This document shows, piece by piece, positions 37,189 through 46,382 of a DNA stretch of 49,181 bases. This stretch comes from Sulfuricella sp. GTDB lineage: Bacteria; Pseudomonadota; Gammaproteobacteria; Burkholderiales; Sulfuricellaceae. Under the pieces are notes generated by a model that was given only the letters and a program-made list of their open reading frames with translations, ran no database searches and was not told where the DNA came from. The position numbers and the translations under genes were made by a program. The DNA lies in contig JAQTLK010000008.1 in NCBI GenBank assembly GCA_028714955.1, positions 9,843 to 59,023 of the forward strand, given 5' to 3'. Each line of letters starts with the position of its first letter. Within the stretch, counting starts at the first letter, position 1.

Positions 37189-38834
37189 CCCTTGACCCCG
37201 AATTTGGCGGAAAGATCCTTGTAAAGCGTGGCCAGCATGCGATATTTCTTGTGTTCCGGGTCGCGCTCCCTGACGGCATCCAGATATCCGCGCGCCACAT
37301 GCGCCAGCGCCTCGTCCCAACCGTTCTGGCCGATATAAGTCAGGATGGCATGGGCAGCATTGAGCACCACCACATTGTTGTTCCCGAGCTGGTTCGCCGC
37401 CTGCATCAAAAGTTCCACCGAGCCCTTCAGGTCGCCCGCCTGGGCGAGTTTCACGGCGCGGTTGTTGAGGGCGATCACTTCGCGCGAGGAGTTGTTTATC
37501 AGTTCCTTGCCCTGATCGTGCAATCCCATGCGCTGGAACATCTGTTCGGTGCGCTTCAGAATGGCGGCATTGTCATGATTATCCTTCACCAGGTTCCGGG
37601 CAATTTTTTCGCCTGTCGCCTGGTCGCCGAGCTGGTAGCAGGCATGCACCATATCCAGCGCCACCGCTTCGGGTTTCCTGGCGGTGTCCTCGAACAATGT
37701 CCGCGCTTCATTGAAAGCCTGCTCCGCCGCCGCCTGGTCGCCTGCCTTGGCGTAAATCATGCTGTCCATCACCGCCGCATGCAGCCTCACTTCGGCGGAA
37801 TGATCGAACGCCTTGCGGGCATTGCCCATCACCGACAAGGCTTGGGCATATTCCCCCTTGTCGAGGAATACCCGGCTCAGGTTGGCATAATCCTCCGGTT
37901 CCGCGAAATCGGAGAATTTGCCGAATTCCAGCACCGACTCGAAGGCATTCTGCGCGGTCGCCAGATCCTCGTTGTGATAGGCGGTTTCGCCCAGGTCTTT
38001 CTGGCGCTGCAGCATGCGCGGCGACTTGGCCACCGCCGCCATCAGCACGCGCTGGGTGGCGGCCTCGTCGCCCAGGGCTGCATGCGTTTTTGCCAGCCAG
38101 TCGTAGGCTGACATGTAGTTGGGATGATCTGCGACAATCTGCTGAAAGCCCTCCGCCGCGGCTACAAAGTTTTCCTCGAAAAACTGCGCCTTGGCCAGAC
38201 CCATTCTCGCCCACGGGATTTCCCGCATGGTCAGGATGTGCTGATAGGCCTGGCGCGCCCCGGCAAAATCCGAAAGCAGCAACAGCAGCTCGCCCCTGAG
38301 GCGCAACAAATCAAGCAGATAAGGCCCCGGCGCCTGCAAACGCTGGTCGCATACCCGCACCGCCTGGCGAAGCTCCTGGTTCTCCATCAGGTCGTAAATC
38401 GGCGCCAGAAACGATTTCTTGTTCACCAGGCGTTCGAGTCGCAGGCGCAACACCTCGCCGCTGAAAGGCTTGATCAGGTAATCGTCGGGCGCCAGCTCGA
38501 CGGCGCTCACCACTTTCTCATAGCTGCGCTCGGCAGTCACCATCATGAAGATGGTGGCGCTCCTGATCATCCGCCGGCGCTTCAGCTCTTCCAGCAATTG
38601 CTGGCCATCCTTGCCTTCGCCCAAGGAATAGTCGCACAAAATGATGTCATAGACACGGCGTTCGATCTTGTTGATCGCATCCGCCGCATTCGCCGCCATA
38701 TCGATCTTGACGCCACCCAGGGTACTGATGGTAATGCGCAGCGAGGAGCGCACGCCGATAATATCGTCGATCACCAGGAAAGTCTTGTTCTGGAAATCGG
38801 CCGGAACATTTTTTGCGCTGGGGAGAGCGGCCAT
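37185..38834 (-). CDS. Response regulator with C-terminal TPR repeats
   Basis: 549 aa. Receiver domain about 16-135: acidic pair D23-D24, phospho-acceptor D68 in ILCDYS, Thr100 in MMVTAE, K122 in YLIKPF. From about 170 to 540 there are helical TPR-type repeats (for example AGARQAYQHIL, ATAQNAFESVLEFGKF, AAAEQAFNEARTLFE, KGSVELLMQAANQLG). There is no DNA-binding or enzymatic output, so the output is probably protein-protein contact. It lies 6 bp from cyaY and is coupled to the kinase gene behind it. Confidence 0.85.
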   Translation of the reverse strand: MAALPSAKNVPADFQNKTFLVIDDIIGVRSSLRITISTLGGVKIDMAANAADAINKIERRVYDIILCDYSLGEGKDGQQLLEELKRRRMIRSATIFMMVTAERSYEKVVSAVELAPDDYLIKPFSGEVLRLRLERLVNKKSFLAPIYDLMENQELRQAVRVCDQRLQAPGPYLLDLLRLRGELLLLLSDFAGARQAYQHILTMREIPWARMGLAKAQFFEENFVAAAEGFQQIVADHPNYMSAYDWLAKTHAALGDEAATQRVLMAAVAKSPRMLQRQKDLGETAYHNEDLATAQNAFESVLEFGKFSDFAEPEDYANLSRVFLDKGEYAQALSVMGNARKAFDHSAEVRLHAAVMDSMIYAKAGDQAAAEQAFNEARTLFEDTARKPEAVALDMVHACYQLGDQATGEKIARNLVKDNHDNAAILKRTEQMFQRMGLHDQGKELINNSSREVIALNNRAVKLAQAGDLKGSVELLMQAANQLGNNNVVVLNAAHAILTYIGQNGWDEALAHVARGYLDAVRERDPEHKKYRMLATLYKDLSAKFGVKG

Positions 38835-38840
38835 GTTTTG

Positions 38841-39158
38841 TCAGGTTTTCATTTCGACTGTTTGACCGGCCTGTGCGCTCACATCGCGGCCAAGAGCAGC
38901 GAAAAGTTCGCTGCCGTCGCGCGTGTTGCGCCAGGCATCGTCTTTCCAGACATAGTGATATCCGCCAGACTTTGCCGCCACCCACAATTCCTGGCTGGCC
39001 GACTGACGGTTGATGATGATTTTGCTGCCATTCTGAAATTCGAGTTCGAGAATGCCAGCGCTGGTTTCAAAATCGATGTCCGCGCCGCTGGCCTCGATGG
39101 CCTGTTCGATGCGAGTCAGGGTTGCGTCAACTAATTGGGTAAATTCGGTTGGGGTCAT
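38841..39158 (-). CDS. cyaY: Frataxin homologue CyaY
   Basis: 105 aa. MTPTEFTQLVDATLTRIEQAIE opens an acidic first helix. The beta sheet includes LELEFQNGSKIIINRQSASQELWVA, followed by GGYHYVWKDDAWRNTRDG, the frataxin signature. CyaY binds iron and regulates IscS in iron-sulfur cluster assembly. It is divergent from lptM, as in E. coli. It probably begins the operon that includes the response regulator and the kinase. No strong ribosome site. Confidence 0.93.
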   Translation of the reverse strand: MTPTEFTQLVDATLTRIEQAIEASGADIDFETSAGILELEFQNGSKIIINRQSASQELWVAAKSGGYHYVWKDDAWRNTRDGSELFAALGRDVSAQAGQTVEMKT

Positions 39159-39216
39159 GACGGCGGCCAGTATGTTAAGATTTCGCGCACACGCTTTACT
39201 AACCGGGAAGAATACT

Positions 39217-39330
39217 ATGCGGCCTGCTTTGATGCTAGTTCTGTGCGCCCTGCTGCTCGCCGGCTGCGGCCACAAGGGGCCGCTCTACCTGCCGCCGCCG
39301 CCCTCCTCCTCGCAACAGGACCACAAGTGA
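39217..39330 (+). CDS. lptM: LPS translocon lipoprotein LptM (YifL)
   Basis: 37 aa. MRPALMLVLCALLLAGC is a short lipoprotein signal peptide with lipobox LAGC and acylated Cys17. CGHKGPLYLPPPP is the family motif. LptM helps LptD mature in the outer membrane. GGGAAG lies upstream of the ATG. Its stop overlaps the lysA GTG start by 4 bp (GTGA). Position next to cyaY and a diaminopimelate gene is conserved. Confidence 0.92.
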   Translation: MRPALMLVLCALLLAGCGHKGPLYLPPPPSSSQQDHK

Positions 39331-40574
39331 ACCCCTTTCAGCCTATCAGCGGCGAACTCCATGCCGAATCCGTACCGCTCAGCCGCATCGCACGGGAATA
39401 CGCCACACCCTGCTACGTCTATTCGCGCGCCGCGCTGACTGCGGCTTACCAGGACTTCGACATGGCCTTCGCCGGACGCGAGCATCTCGTTTGCTACGCC
39501 GTCAAGGCCAATTCCAACCTCGCCATTCTCGACCTGTTCGCCCGGCTGGGCGCCGGCTTCGACCTGGTCTCCGGCGGCGAGCTGCAGCGCGTCCTGGCGG
39601 CGGGCGGCGACCCGCGCAAGGTGGTTTTTTCCGGCGTGGGCAAGCGCGCGGACGAAATGCGCCAAGCGCTCGAAGCCGGCATCCTGTGCTTCAACGTGGA
39701 ATCCGAAAGCGAACTGCTGCGCCTCAACCAGGTCGCAGGCAGCATGGGCAAAAGCGCACCGGTCAGCCTGCGCGTCAACCCCGACGTAGATCCCAGGACG
39801 CACCCCTACATATCCACCGGCCTCAAGGGCAACAAGTTCGGCGTCGCCCATGACGATGCCCGGCGCCTCTACCGCCTGGCCAACGAACTGCCCCACCTCT
39901 CCATCCAGGGCATCGACTGCCATATCGGCTCCCAGATCACTGATCTGTCGCCTTTTGCCGACGCCCTCGACAGGGTCCTGGAACTGGTCGACAAACTGGA
40001 GCAGGACGGCATCACACTACACCACCTCGACCTCGGAGGCGGTCTCGGCATCCGCTACCAGGACGAAACACCGCCACCCGCAGCGGAATATGTTCGAACC
40101 CTGCTGGACAAGCTCGCGGCACGCCCCCACAAGATCATCATCGAGCCCGGCCGCGCCCTGGTGGGCAATGCCGGCCTGCTGCTCACCAAGGTGGAGTATC
40201 TCAAGCACGGCGAGAGCAAGAATTTCGCCATCGTCGACGCCGCCATGAATGACCTGGCCCGCCCCGCCCTCTACGACGCCTTCCACGACATCCAGCCGGT
40301 ACGCCCCGGCGCTGGCGCGCAGCAATGCTATGAAGTCGTCGGCCCGGTGTGCGAAAGCGGTGACTTTCTCGGCCATGACCGCCACCTCGCGCTGGCCGAA
40401 GGCGACCTGCTGGCCATCCTGTCCGCCGGCGCCTACGGCATGAGCATGAGCTCCAACTACAACACCCGCCCGCGTGCCGCGGAAGTGATGGTGGATGGCG
40501 ACAAGTCCTACCTGGTGCGCGAACGCGAGCAGGTTGCCGCGCTATTCGCCGGCGAGCGGCGGCTACCGGATTAA
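39327..40574 (+). CDS. lysA: Diaminopimelate decarboxylase
   Basis: 415 aa PLP enzyme; last step of lysine synthesis. PLP lysine K60 in CYAVKANSN, HIGSQ, HHLDLGGGLGIRY, EPGRALVGNAG, catalytic CESGDFLG and GAYGMSMSSNYN. The start is GTG within GTGA, with AGGA six bases upstream. The frame is open farther upstream, but that overlaps lptM. Downstream lies a long inverted repeat. Confidence 0.96.
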   Translation: MNPFQPISGELHAESVPLSRIAREYATPCYVYSRAALTAAYQDFDMAFAGREHLVCYAVKANSNLAILDLFARLGAGFDLVSGGELQRVLAAGGDPRKVVFSGVGKRADEMRQALEAGILCFNVESESELLRLNQVAGSMGKSAPVSLRVNPDVDPRTHPYISTGLKGNKFGVAHDDARRLYRLANELPHLSIQGIDCHIGSQITDLSPFADALDRVLELVDKLEQDGITLHHLDLGGGLGIRYQDETPPPAAEYVRTLLDKLAARPHKIIIEPGRALVGNAGLLLTKVEYLKHGESKNFAIVDAAMNDLARPALYDAFHDIQPVRPGAGAQQCYEVVGPVCESGDFLGHDRHLALAEGDLLAILSAGAYGMSMSSNYNTRPRAAEVMVDGDKSYLVREREQVAALFAGERRLPD

Positions 40575-40581
40575 AAAAGCG

Positions 40582-40676
40582 ATTAACCACGGGGTTCACG
40601 GGGAACACTGGGCAAACCGCGGATTGTTCGAATTGGTTTTGCCTTCCCCGTGACCCCCGTGTTCCCCGTGGTTAAT
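40582..40676. repeat. Long inverted repeat with CACGGGG units, lysA-lnt gap
   Basis: ATTAACCACGGGG (40582-40594) and CCCCGTGGTTAAT (40664-40676) are exact complements. Between them CACGGGG/CCCCGTG words repeat several more times (TTCACGGGG, CCCCGTGACCCCC). A transcript would form a long imperfect hairpin. It may end lysA messages, but its repetitive build suggests a dispersed intergenic element. Confidence 0.75.
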
Positions 40677-40697
40677 TTTCTTTTCCAAGGATCAAGC

Positions 40698-42158
40698 TTG
40701 CTCAAACTCCTGATAGCCCCGTCACTCGGCATCCTGTCGGTGTTCAGCTTCGCACCATTCTATCTCTACCCCCTCCCGCTGCTCGCGCTGGCGGGCCTGT
40801 TTCATCTCTGGACACAGGCGCCGACAGCCCGGCGTGCGGCACTGGACGGCTTCACCTTCGGCTTGGGATTTTTCGGCGCCGGGGTGAGCTGGGTTTATGT
40901 CAGTCTGCACGATTTCGGCGGCATGCCACTGGCCGCGGCGCTGGCCGCAACGGCGCTGTTTTGCACGGTACTGGCTTTATTCCCGGCTTTGACCGGCTGG
41001 CTGCAGGGCCGCTGGCGAGGCTCGCGCGTCATGCGTCTGCTGGTGCTGATGCCCGCATTATGGAGCCTGAGCGAATGGCTGCGCGGCTGGGTGCTGACCG
41101 GCTTTCCCTGGCTGTCAGTGGGGTATTCACAAGTGCCCGTCAGCCCCCTGGCAGGCTTTGCGCCCATCCTTGGCGTCTATGGCGTTTCGCTGGCAGTAGC
41201 GGTCGGCGCTGGCGCCCTCGCATTACTGGCGCAACGGCAGCAGCGCCGCAATGCCCTCGCTATTCTCGCGCTGCTGGCTGGCCTCGGGCTGGCACTCAAG
41301 CAAGTGCCATGGGTTCAGCCTGTCGGCACGCCGGTTTCCGTTTCCCTGGTGCAGGGCAACATCGCCCAGGACATGAAGTGGCTCCCGGAAAAAGCGCGCA
41401 ACACCCTTGAAACCTATGCCCGCCTGTCCGCTGCCAGTCGGGGGCGACTAATCGTGCTGCCAGAAACCGCGCTGCCGATGTTCTACGACGATGTGCCAAC
41501 CGCCTATCTTGATCAGATGGCACAACTGGCACGGCAACGCGGCGGGGATCTGGTAGTAGGCATCCCCGAGGAAAAAGATGCGGGACAGTATTTCAACAGT
41601 GCATTCAGCTTCGGCTCCTCGACTTCCCAGCTTTACCGAAAATACCATCTCGTCCCATTTGGGGAATATCTGCCGCTGCGCCCGATTTTTTCCTGGGTGC
41701 TGAATATTCTGCACATCCCACTGTCCGACTTCGCGCGCGGCGCGCAGGTACAGCAAGCGATGGCGGTGGCAAACCAGCACCTGGCCGTGGACATCTGTTA
41801 CGAAGACGTGTTCGGCGAGGAAATCATCCGCCAGTTGCCGCGCGCCACCATTCTCGCCAACCTTACCAACGATGCCTGGTTCGGTCACTCCCTGGGACCC
41901 TGGCAGCACTTGCAGATCGCCCAAATGCGCGCGCTGGAAACCGGGCGCTTCATGCTGCGCGCCACCAATACCGGCGTGACGGCCATCATCGACCAGCGCG
42001 GACAGGTAACGCGGCTCGCCCCGGTTTTCACCGCCACCGTGCTGGAAGGCAGCGCCCAAGGCTTCGCGGGCGCCACGCCCTACGTCCGCTTCGGCAATTT
42101 GCCGTTATTGTTGCTGCTTGCCCTGCTGCTGGCAATGGCCCGCAAGTTCAGGCAATGA
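40698..42158 (+). CDS. lnt: Apolipoprotein N-acyltransferase
   Basis: About 486 aa inner-membrane enzyme that adds the third acyl chain to lipoproteins. About six N-terminal membrane segments lead into a nitrilase-type domain. Catalytic triad: Glu in LPETALPMF, Lys in [14 protein letters not shown], Cys in [11 protein letters not shown]. The start is taken as TTG with AAGGA six bases upstream. A GTG 16 codons earlier lies inside the inverted repeat and is less likely. C-terminal TM at the end ([14 protein letters not shown]). Confidence 0.94.
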   Translation: MLKLLIAPSLGILSVFSFAPFYLYPLPLLALAGLFHLWTQAPTARRAALDGFTFGLGFFGAGVSWVYVSLHDFGGMPLAAALAATALFCTVLALFPALTGWLQGRWRGSRVMRLLVLMPALWSLSEWLRGWVLTGFPWLSVGYSQVPVSPLAGFAPILGVYGVSLAVAVGAGALALLAQRQQRRNALAILALLAGLGLALKQVPWVQPVGTPVSVSLVQGNIAQDMKWLPEKARNTLETYARLSAASRGRLIVLPETALPMFYDDVPTAYLDQMAQLARQRGGDLVVGIPEEKDAGQYFNSAFSFGSSTSQLYRKYHLVPFGEYLPLRPIFSWVLNILHIPLSDFARGAQVQQAMAVANQHLAVDICYEDVFGEEIIRQLPRATILANLTNDAWFGHSLGPWQHLQIAQMRALETGRFMLRATNTGVTAIIDQRGQVTRLAPVFTATVLEGSAQGFAGATPYVRFGNLPLLLLLALLLAMARKFRQ

Positions 42159-42409
42159 GCTGGCACTGCTACCTGCTGGAATGCGCCGACGGTACACTTT
42201 ATACCGGCATTACCAACGACCTGGAAAAACGCCTGGACGCACACAACGGCGGCAGCGCATCAAAATACACCCGCTCGCGTCTGCCGGTGCGCCTGGTTTA
42301 CGCCGAGCCTCATGCCGATCGCGCCGCGGCCTCGCGCCGAGAAGCTGCGGTCAAAAAACTGAGCCGCACCGCCAAGCTGGCACTGGCGGCGGAAAGTGCA
42401 AACAGTTGA
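42155..42409 (+). CDS. GIY-YIG domain protein (YhbQ-like)
   Basis: 84 aa, one GIY-YIG fold. [21 protein letters not shown] matches the core, with YLL and YTG for GIY and YIG; the Arg of EKRLDAHN and the Glu of SRREAAVKK fit the catalytic Arg and Glu. Such small proteins are DNA-processing nucleases in some cases. It overlaps the lnt stop by 4 bp (ATGA), so it is expressed with lnt. Confidence 0.88.
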   Translation: MSWHCYLLECADGTLYTGITNDLEKRLDAHNGGSASKYTRSRLPVRLVYAEPHADRAAASRREAAVKKLSRTAKLALAAESANS

Positions 42410-42723
42410 TCCTAAATCCGGCAGTGGGCATAGGGCGCAAAACCTTCGGGCATTGCGCCGCATGTAAAATGCCCCGACTCACCCCATGCCTGACCACCAT
42501 CGAATCTGGCCGGGCGGAACTTATTTTTCGCCGTCAATTTGCTGGAAACCAATAGGGTCTGGCTATGTAGCACGACGCCCTCGCCCGGAAGATGTCGCCC
42601 GTAGTTTTGGATTTTTCTGCATCGCCCACCACTTTCCCGCCCCTCACATAAGCTTCAGCGGGCATTTCCCCGCACCCCTGAAATGCAGTAAAATCAGCGC
42701 TTTTCTTTCCTCTGCTTCCTTAC
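42410..42723 (+). other. 314-bp gap before glyQ
   Basis: No credible gene. It holds a nested inverted repeat at 42426-42474 and, 30 bp before glyQ, a -10-like TAAAAT (42689-42694) without a good -35. No T-box: that leader would need a specifier loop and a TGGN motif before a terminator, which I do not see, and T-boxes are not expected in this group. Confidence 0.5.
42426..42474 (+). repeat. Nested stem (possible structured RNA)
   Basis: Outer arms GGGCAT (42426-42431) and ATGCCC (42469-42474); inner arms GGCGCAA (42434-42440) and TTGCGCC (42453-42459) with a 12-base loop. All 13 pairs are perfect. No T-run follows. It is 17 bp after the GIY-YIG stop, so it may mark the 3' end of the lnt message. 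Confidence 0.55.
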
Positions 42724-43641
42724 ATGCTGACTTTCCAGGACATCATTCTCACCCTCCAGCGCTACTGGGCCGAACGCGGTTGCGCCTTGCTTCAGCCCTA
42801 TGACATGGAAGTCGGCGCCGGCACCAGCCACACCGCCACTTTCCTGCGCGCCATCGGGCCGGAAGCCTGGAAGGCCGCCTACGTGCAGCCTTCGCGCCGC
42901 CCCAAGGACGGTCGCTATGGCGAGAACCCCAACCGCCTGCAGCACTACTACCAGTACCAGGTGGTCCTCAAGCCGGCGCCGGAAAACATCCTTGAACTCT
43001 ATCTCGGCTCCCTGGAAGCGCTCGGTTTCGACCTCAAGACCAACGACATCCGCTTCGTCGAGGATGATTGGGAAAATCCCACCCTCGGCGCCTGGGGGCT
43101 GGGCTGGGAAGTGTGGCTGAACGGCATGGAAGTGACCCAGTTCACCTACTTCCAGCAGGTGGGCGGCATCGACTGCAAGCCCATCACCGGCGAGATCACC
43201 TATGGCCTGGAACGCCTGGCCATGTATTTGCAAGGCGTGGACAACGTGTTCGACCTGACCTGGACGAAAGGGCTCACCTACCGCGACGTCTATCACCAGA
43301 ATGAGGTGGAGCAGTCGGCCTACAACTTCGAGCACAGCGACGTGGAGTTCCTGCTGACTGCCTTCAACGCCCACGAGAAACAGGCCAAGCACCTGATGGA
43401 ACAGCAATTGGCGCTGCCCGCCTACGAACAACTGCTCAAGGCCGGCCACGCATTCAACCTGCTGGATGCCCGCGGCGCTATCTCCGTCACCGAGCGCGCC
43501 GCCTACATCGGCCGCATCCGCAACCTGGCGCGCAGCGTCGCGCAGAGCTACCTGGACAGCCGCGCCCGCCTGGGCTTCCCGATGGCGCCCAGGGAATGGG
43601 CCAACGAAGTTTTGGCGCAGATAGAAAAGAAGGCGGCATGA
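42724..43641 (+). CDS. glyQ: Glycyl-tRNA synthetase alpha subunit
   Basis: 305 aa class II catalytic subunit. [20 protein letters not shown] opens it; [42 protein letters not shown] and [12 protein letters not shown] are diagnostic. It works with GlyS as an alpha2beta2 enzyme. Its stop overlaps the glyS start by 4 bp. Confidence 0.98.
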   Translation: MLTFQDIILTLQRYWAERGCALLQPYDMEVGAGTSHTATFLRAIGPEAWKAAYVQPSRRPKDGRYGENPNRLQHYYQYQVVLKPAPENILELYLGSLEALGFDLKTNDIRFVEDDWENPTLGAWGLGWEVWLNGMEVTQFTYFQQVGGIDCKPITGEITYGLERLAMYLQGVDNVFDLTWTKGLTYRDVYHQNEVEQSAYNFEHSDVEFLLTAFNAHEKQAKHLMEQQLALPAYEQLLKAGHAFNLLDARGAISVTERAAYIGRIRNLARSVAQSYLDSRARLGFPMAPREWANEVLAQIEKKAA

Positions 43642-45746
43642 GCATGACGACCAAAAACCTTCTCGTCGAACTGTTTGTCGAAGAACTGCCGCCCAAGGCG
43701 CTCGGAAAACTGGGCGAAGCCTTTTCCGCCGGCCTGTTCGAATCCCTCATGGCACAGGGACTGACAAGCGAAGATTCGCGCGTCACCCCCTACGCCTCGC
43801 CGCGCCGCCTCGCAGCGCATGTCACCCGGGTCGCCGCGCAGGCGGCAGACAAGCCGGTGTCTTACAAGCTCATGCCGGTGAGCGTGGGGCTGGCTGCCGA
43901 TGGTCGGGCCACCCAGGCATTGCTGAAAAAACTGGCCGGCATGGGCCTCGACGCGGGTGTCGTCTCCCGTCTCAGGCGCGAAGGAGAAGGCAAGGCGGAA
44001 GCCCTGCTCTTCGACACTGAAATTCGCGGCGCAACGCTCGTCAAGGGCCTGCAACAAGCGCTGGAAGAGACTCTGGCGAAACTGCCCATCCCCAAAGTGA
44101 TGAGCTATCAGCTTGCCGACGGCTGGAGCACGGTCAATTTCGTGCGCCCGGCCCACGCCCTGGTCGCGCTGCATGGCGCGGACGTGATTCCGGTTTCGGC
44201 GCTCGGCCTTGCCGCCGGTCGCATCACCCGCGGCCACCGTTTCGAGGCCGCCACCGATTTCCTCTCTCTCAGGGATGCGGACAGCTACGCCACGCAAATG
44301 GAAAACGAAGGCGCAGTCATTCCCTCCTTTGAAAAACGCCGCGCCGACATCGTGCGCCAGCTGCATGAAGCCGCCGCAAAAATCGGCGGCGTGACGCCGA
44401 TCGGGGACGATGCCCTGCTGGACGAGGTAACCGCCCTGGTCGAGCGTCCCAACGTGCTGCCCGGCCATTTCGACGAAAGTTTCCTCGAAGTGCCGCAGGA
44501 ATGCCTGATTCTCACCATGAAGGCCAACCAGAAATATTTTCCCCTGCTGGATAATTCGGGCAAGCTGACCAACCGCTTCCTGATCGTGTCCAACATCCGT
44601 CCCGCCGATCCGTCCGCGGTGATCGGCGGCAACGAGCGGGTAGTGCGTCCGCGCCTTGCCGATGCCAGGTTCTTCTTCGACCAGGACCGCAAGAAAACCC
44701 TGGCATCCCGCGTCGCCAGGCTCGCCAACGTGGTGTATCACAACAAACTCGGCAGCCAGATGGAGCGGGTGCAGCGCCTCGCCAAGCTGGCCGGGGAAAT
44801 CGCCCGCCGCCTCGGGGCCGACGCGGCTCAGGCCGAGCGTGGCGCCTACCTCGCCAAGGCCGACCTGGTCACCGAGATGGTCGGCGAATTTCCTGAACTG
44901 CAGGGCATCATGGGCCGCTACTATGCTGCTCACGATGGCGAACCCGAAGCCGTGGCGCGCGCCATCGAGCAGCACTACTGGCCGCGCTTCGCCGGCGACG
45001 CCCTGCCCCAGGACAACATCGCCGCGTCCGCCGCCCTGGCGGACAAGCTCGATACCCTGGCGGGCATTTACGGCATCGGCCTGGTGCCCACCGGCGACAA
45101 GGACCCCTTCGGCCTGCGCCGCCATGCGCTCGGCGCGTTGCGCATCCTGATCGAAATGCAGCTGCCGCTGGACCTGGTTTCCTTGCTGAACCTGGCCAAA
45201 GGACAATTCCCGGATGAAGTGATCGCGGAAAGCGTGGTTCAGGATGTGCACGGCTTCATGCTGGAACGACTGAAAGGCTATCTGCGCGACAAGAACTTCG
45301 AGCCGGATGAAATTGAAGCGGTGATCAGCCAGAATCCCACCCGCATCGACCTGGTCGCGCCGCGCCTGGACGCTGTGCGCGAATTCCGCAAACTGCCCGA
45401 AGCCGCCGCGCTGGCGGCTGCCAACAAGCGCATTCAGAACATCCTGAAGAAAACCGCCGCGCCAAGTGGCGATGCCGATCCGGCACTGATGCAGGAGACG
45501 GCGGAACGCGAACTGTTCGAGGTGGTGAACCGCCTCGCGCCCCAGGTCACCTCCCTGCTCCAGAACGAGGATTACGCTAGCGCCCTGACCCAGTTGGCCG
45601 GCGCGCGCCAGGCGGTGGACAGCTTCTTCGACAGCGTCATGGTAATGGCGGATGAACCGCTGATTCGCAACAATCGCCTCGCATTGCTGAAATCCCTCGG
45701 CGACCTGATGAACCAGGTGGCCGATATTTCCAAGCTTGCAGCTTGA
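43638..45746 (+). CDS. glyS: Glycyl-tRNA synthetase beta subunit
   Basis: 702 aa. [20 protein letters not shown] opens it; [34 protein letters not shown] and [20 protein letters not shown] are diagnostic. The C-terminal part has the DALR-type anticodon-binding region. The start is the ATG of the ATGA overlap with glyQ; an ATG two codons later is also possible. Confidence 0.97.
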   Translation: MSMTTKNLLVELFVEELPPKALGKLGEAFSAGLFESLMAQGLTSEDSRVTPYASPRRLAAHVTRVAAQAADKPVSYKLMPVSVGLAADGRATQALLKKLAGMGLDAGVVSRLRREGEGKAEALLFDTEIRGATLVKGLQQALEETLAKLPIPKVMSYQLADGWSTVNFVRPAHALVALHGADVIPVSALGLAAGRITRGHRFEAATDFLSLRDADSYATQMENEGAVIPSFEKRRADIVRQLHEAAAKIGGVTPIGDDALLDEVTALVERPNVLPGHFDESFLEVPQECLILTMKANQKYFPLLDNSGKLTNRFLIVSNIRPADPSAVIGGNERVVRPRLADARFFFDQDRKKTLASRVARLANVVYHNKLGSQMERVQRLAKLAGEIARRLGADAAQAERGAYLAKADLVTEMVGEFPELQGIMGRYYAAHDGEPEAVARAIEQHYWPRFAGDALPQDNIAASAALADKLDTLAGIYGIGLVPTGDKDPFGLRRHALGALRILIEMQLPLDLVSLLNLAKGQFPDEVIAESVVQDVHGFMLERLKGYLRDKNFEPDEIEAVISQNPTRIDLVAPRLDAVREFRKLPEAAALAAANKRIQNILKKTAAPSGDADPALMQETAERELFEVVNRLAPQVTSLLQNEDYASALTQLAGARQAVDSFFDSVMVMADEPLIRNNRLALLKSLGDLMNQVADISKLAA

Positions 45747-45830
45747 CAGTAAGGAGTGAAGAGTGAGGAGTGAGGAGCAAAGGCGGTGTGCGGTGATTTT
45801 ACCCCTCACTCCTCACTCCTCGCTCCTCGC
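45747..45830. repeat. Intergenic CTCACTCC-type element, copy 2
   Basis: Left arm GTAAGGAGTGAAGAGTGAGG with further GAGTGAGG units (45750-45778) pairs imperfectly with the right arm of CTCACTCCTCACTCCTCGC (45804-45830). TTTTACCCCTCACTCCTCAC matches copy 1 (31635 on) except for one base. It fills the glyS-gmhB gap and may end glyS messages. Confidence 0.75.
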
Positions 45831-45839
45831 CGGAAAACC

Positions 45840-46382
45840 ATGAAGCTCATCATTCTCGACCGCGACGGCGTCATCAATTTCGATTCCGAGCATTTCATCA
45901 AAAGCCCGGAAGAGTGGAAGCCCATTCCCGGCAGCCTGGAAGCCATTGCCAGGCTCAACCAGGCAGGCTACCGGGTGGTGCTGGCCACCAACCAGTCCGG
46001 CATCGGGCGCGGCCTGTTCGACATGGCCACGCTCAACGCCATCCACGACAAGATGCACAAGGCGCTGGCCCAGGTCGGCGGCCGCATCGACGCACTGTTT
46101 TTCTGCCCCCACACCGCGGATTCCAGGTGCGATTGCCGCAAGCCCAAGCCCGGCATGTTCGAGGAAATCAGCCGGCGCTTCAGCGTGGACCTGACGGGCG
46201 TGCCCGCCGTCGGCGATTCCCTGCGCGACCTGCAGGCGGCCGCCGCCATTGGCGCCCTGCCAATTCTGGTACGTACCGGCAAAGGGGAAAAGACCCTCGA
46301 AGCCGGCAGCCTGCCGGAAGGCACCCTGGTGTTCACGGATCTGGCCGACGCGGTGCGCCACCTGACCATTTCTATCGCATGA
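45840..46382 (+). CDS. gmhB: D-glycero-D-manno-heptose 1,7-bisphosphate phosphatase
   Basis: 180 aa HAD-family enzyme of LPS inner-core heptose synthesis. Motif I ILDRDGVIN with D7 and D9; motif II ATNQSG; zinc loop CPHTADSRCDCRKPKPG with Cys, His, Cys, Cys; motif III VGDSLRDLQAA. The start is the ATG giving MKLIILDRDG, since the earlier frame is repeat sequence. It overlaps the plsC start by 4 bp. Confidence 0.95.
   Translation: MKLIILDRDGVINFDSEHFIKSPEEWKPIPGSLEAIARLNQAGYRVVLATNQSGIGRGLFDMATLNAIHDKMHKALAQVGGRIDALFFCPHTADSRCDCRKPKPGMFEEISRRFSVDLTGVPAVGDSLRDLQAAAAIGALPILVRTGKGEKTLEAGSLPEGTLVFTDLADAVRHLTISIA

Noticed and set aside
40650-40697. GTG start for lnt
   Set aside because: It lies within the CACGGGG inverted repeat and adds 16 residues of repeat-encoded sequence. 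The TTG at 40698 has a well-placed AAGGA.
42410-42723. T-box or other aminoacyl-tRNA riboswitch before glyQS
   Set aside because: No specifier loop, T-box sequence or terminator/antiterminator pair; T-boxes for this gene belong to Gram-positive bacteria.
42486-42803. 105-codon frame running into glyQ
   Set aside because: It is out of frame with glyQ, Pro/His/Ser-rich and without ribosome site; it is a chance frame in the spacer.
43548-45809. A 753-codon open frame antisense to glyS
   Set aside because: It mirrors glyS almost end to end; in GC-rich genes with strong wobble bias the opposite strand stays open by chance. The protein is low-complexity and unlike any family I know.
45750-45830. 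CRISPR-like look of the repeated CTCACTCC / GAGTGAGG words
   Set aside because: The units are 7-8 bases, contiguous and without unique spacers, and no cas genes are present.
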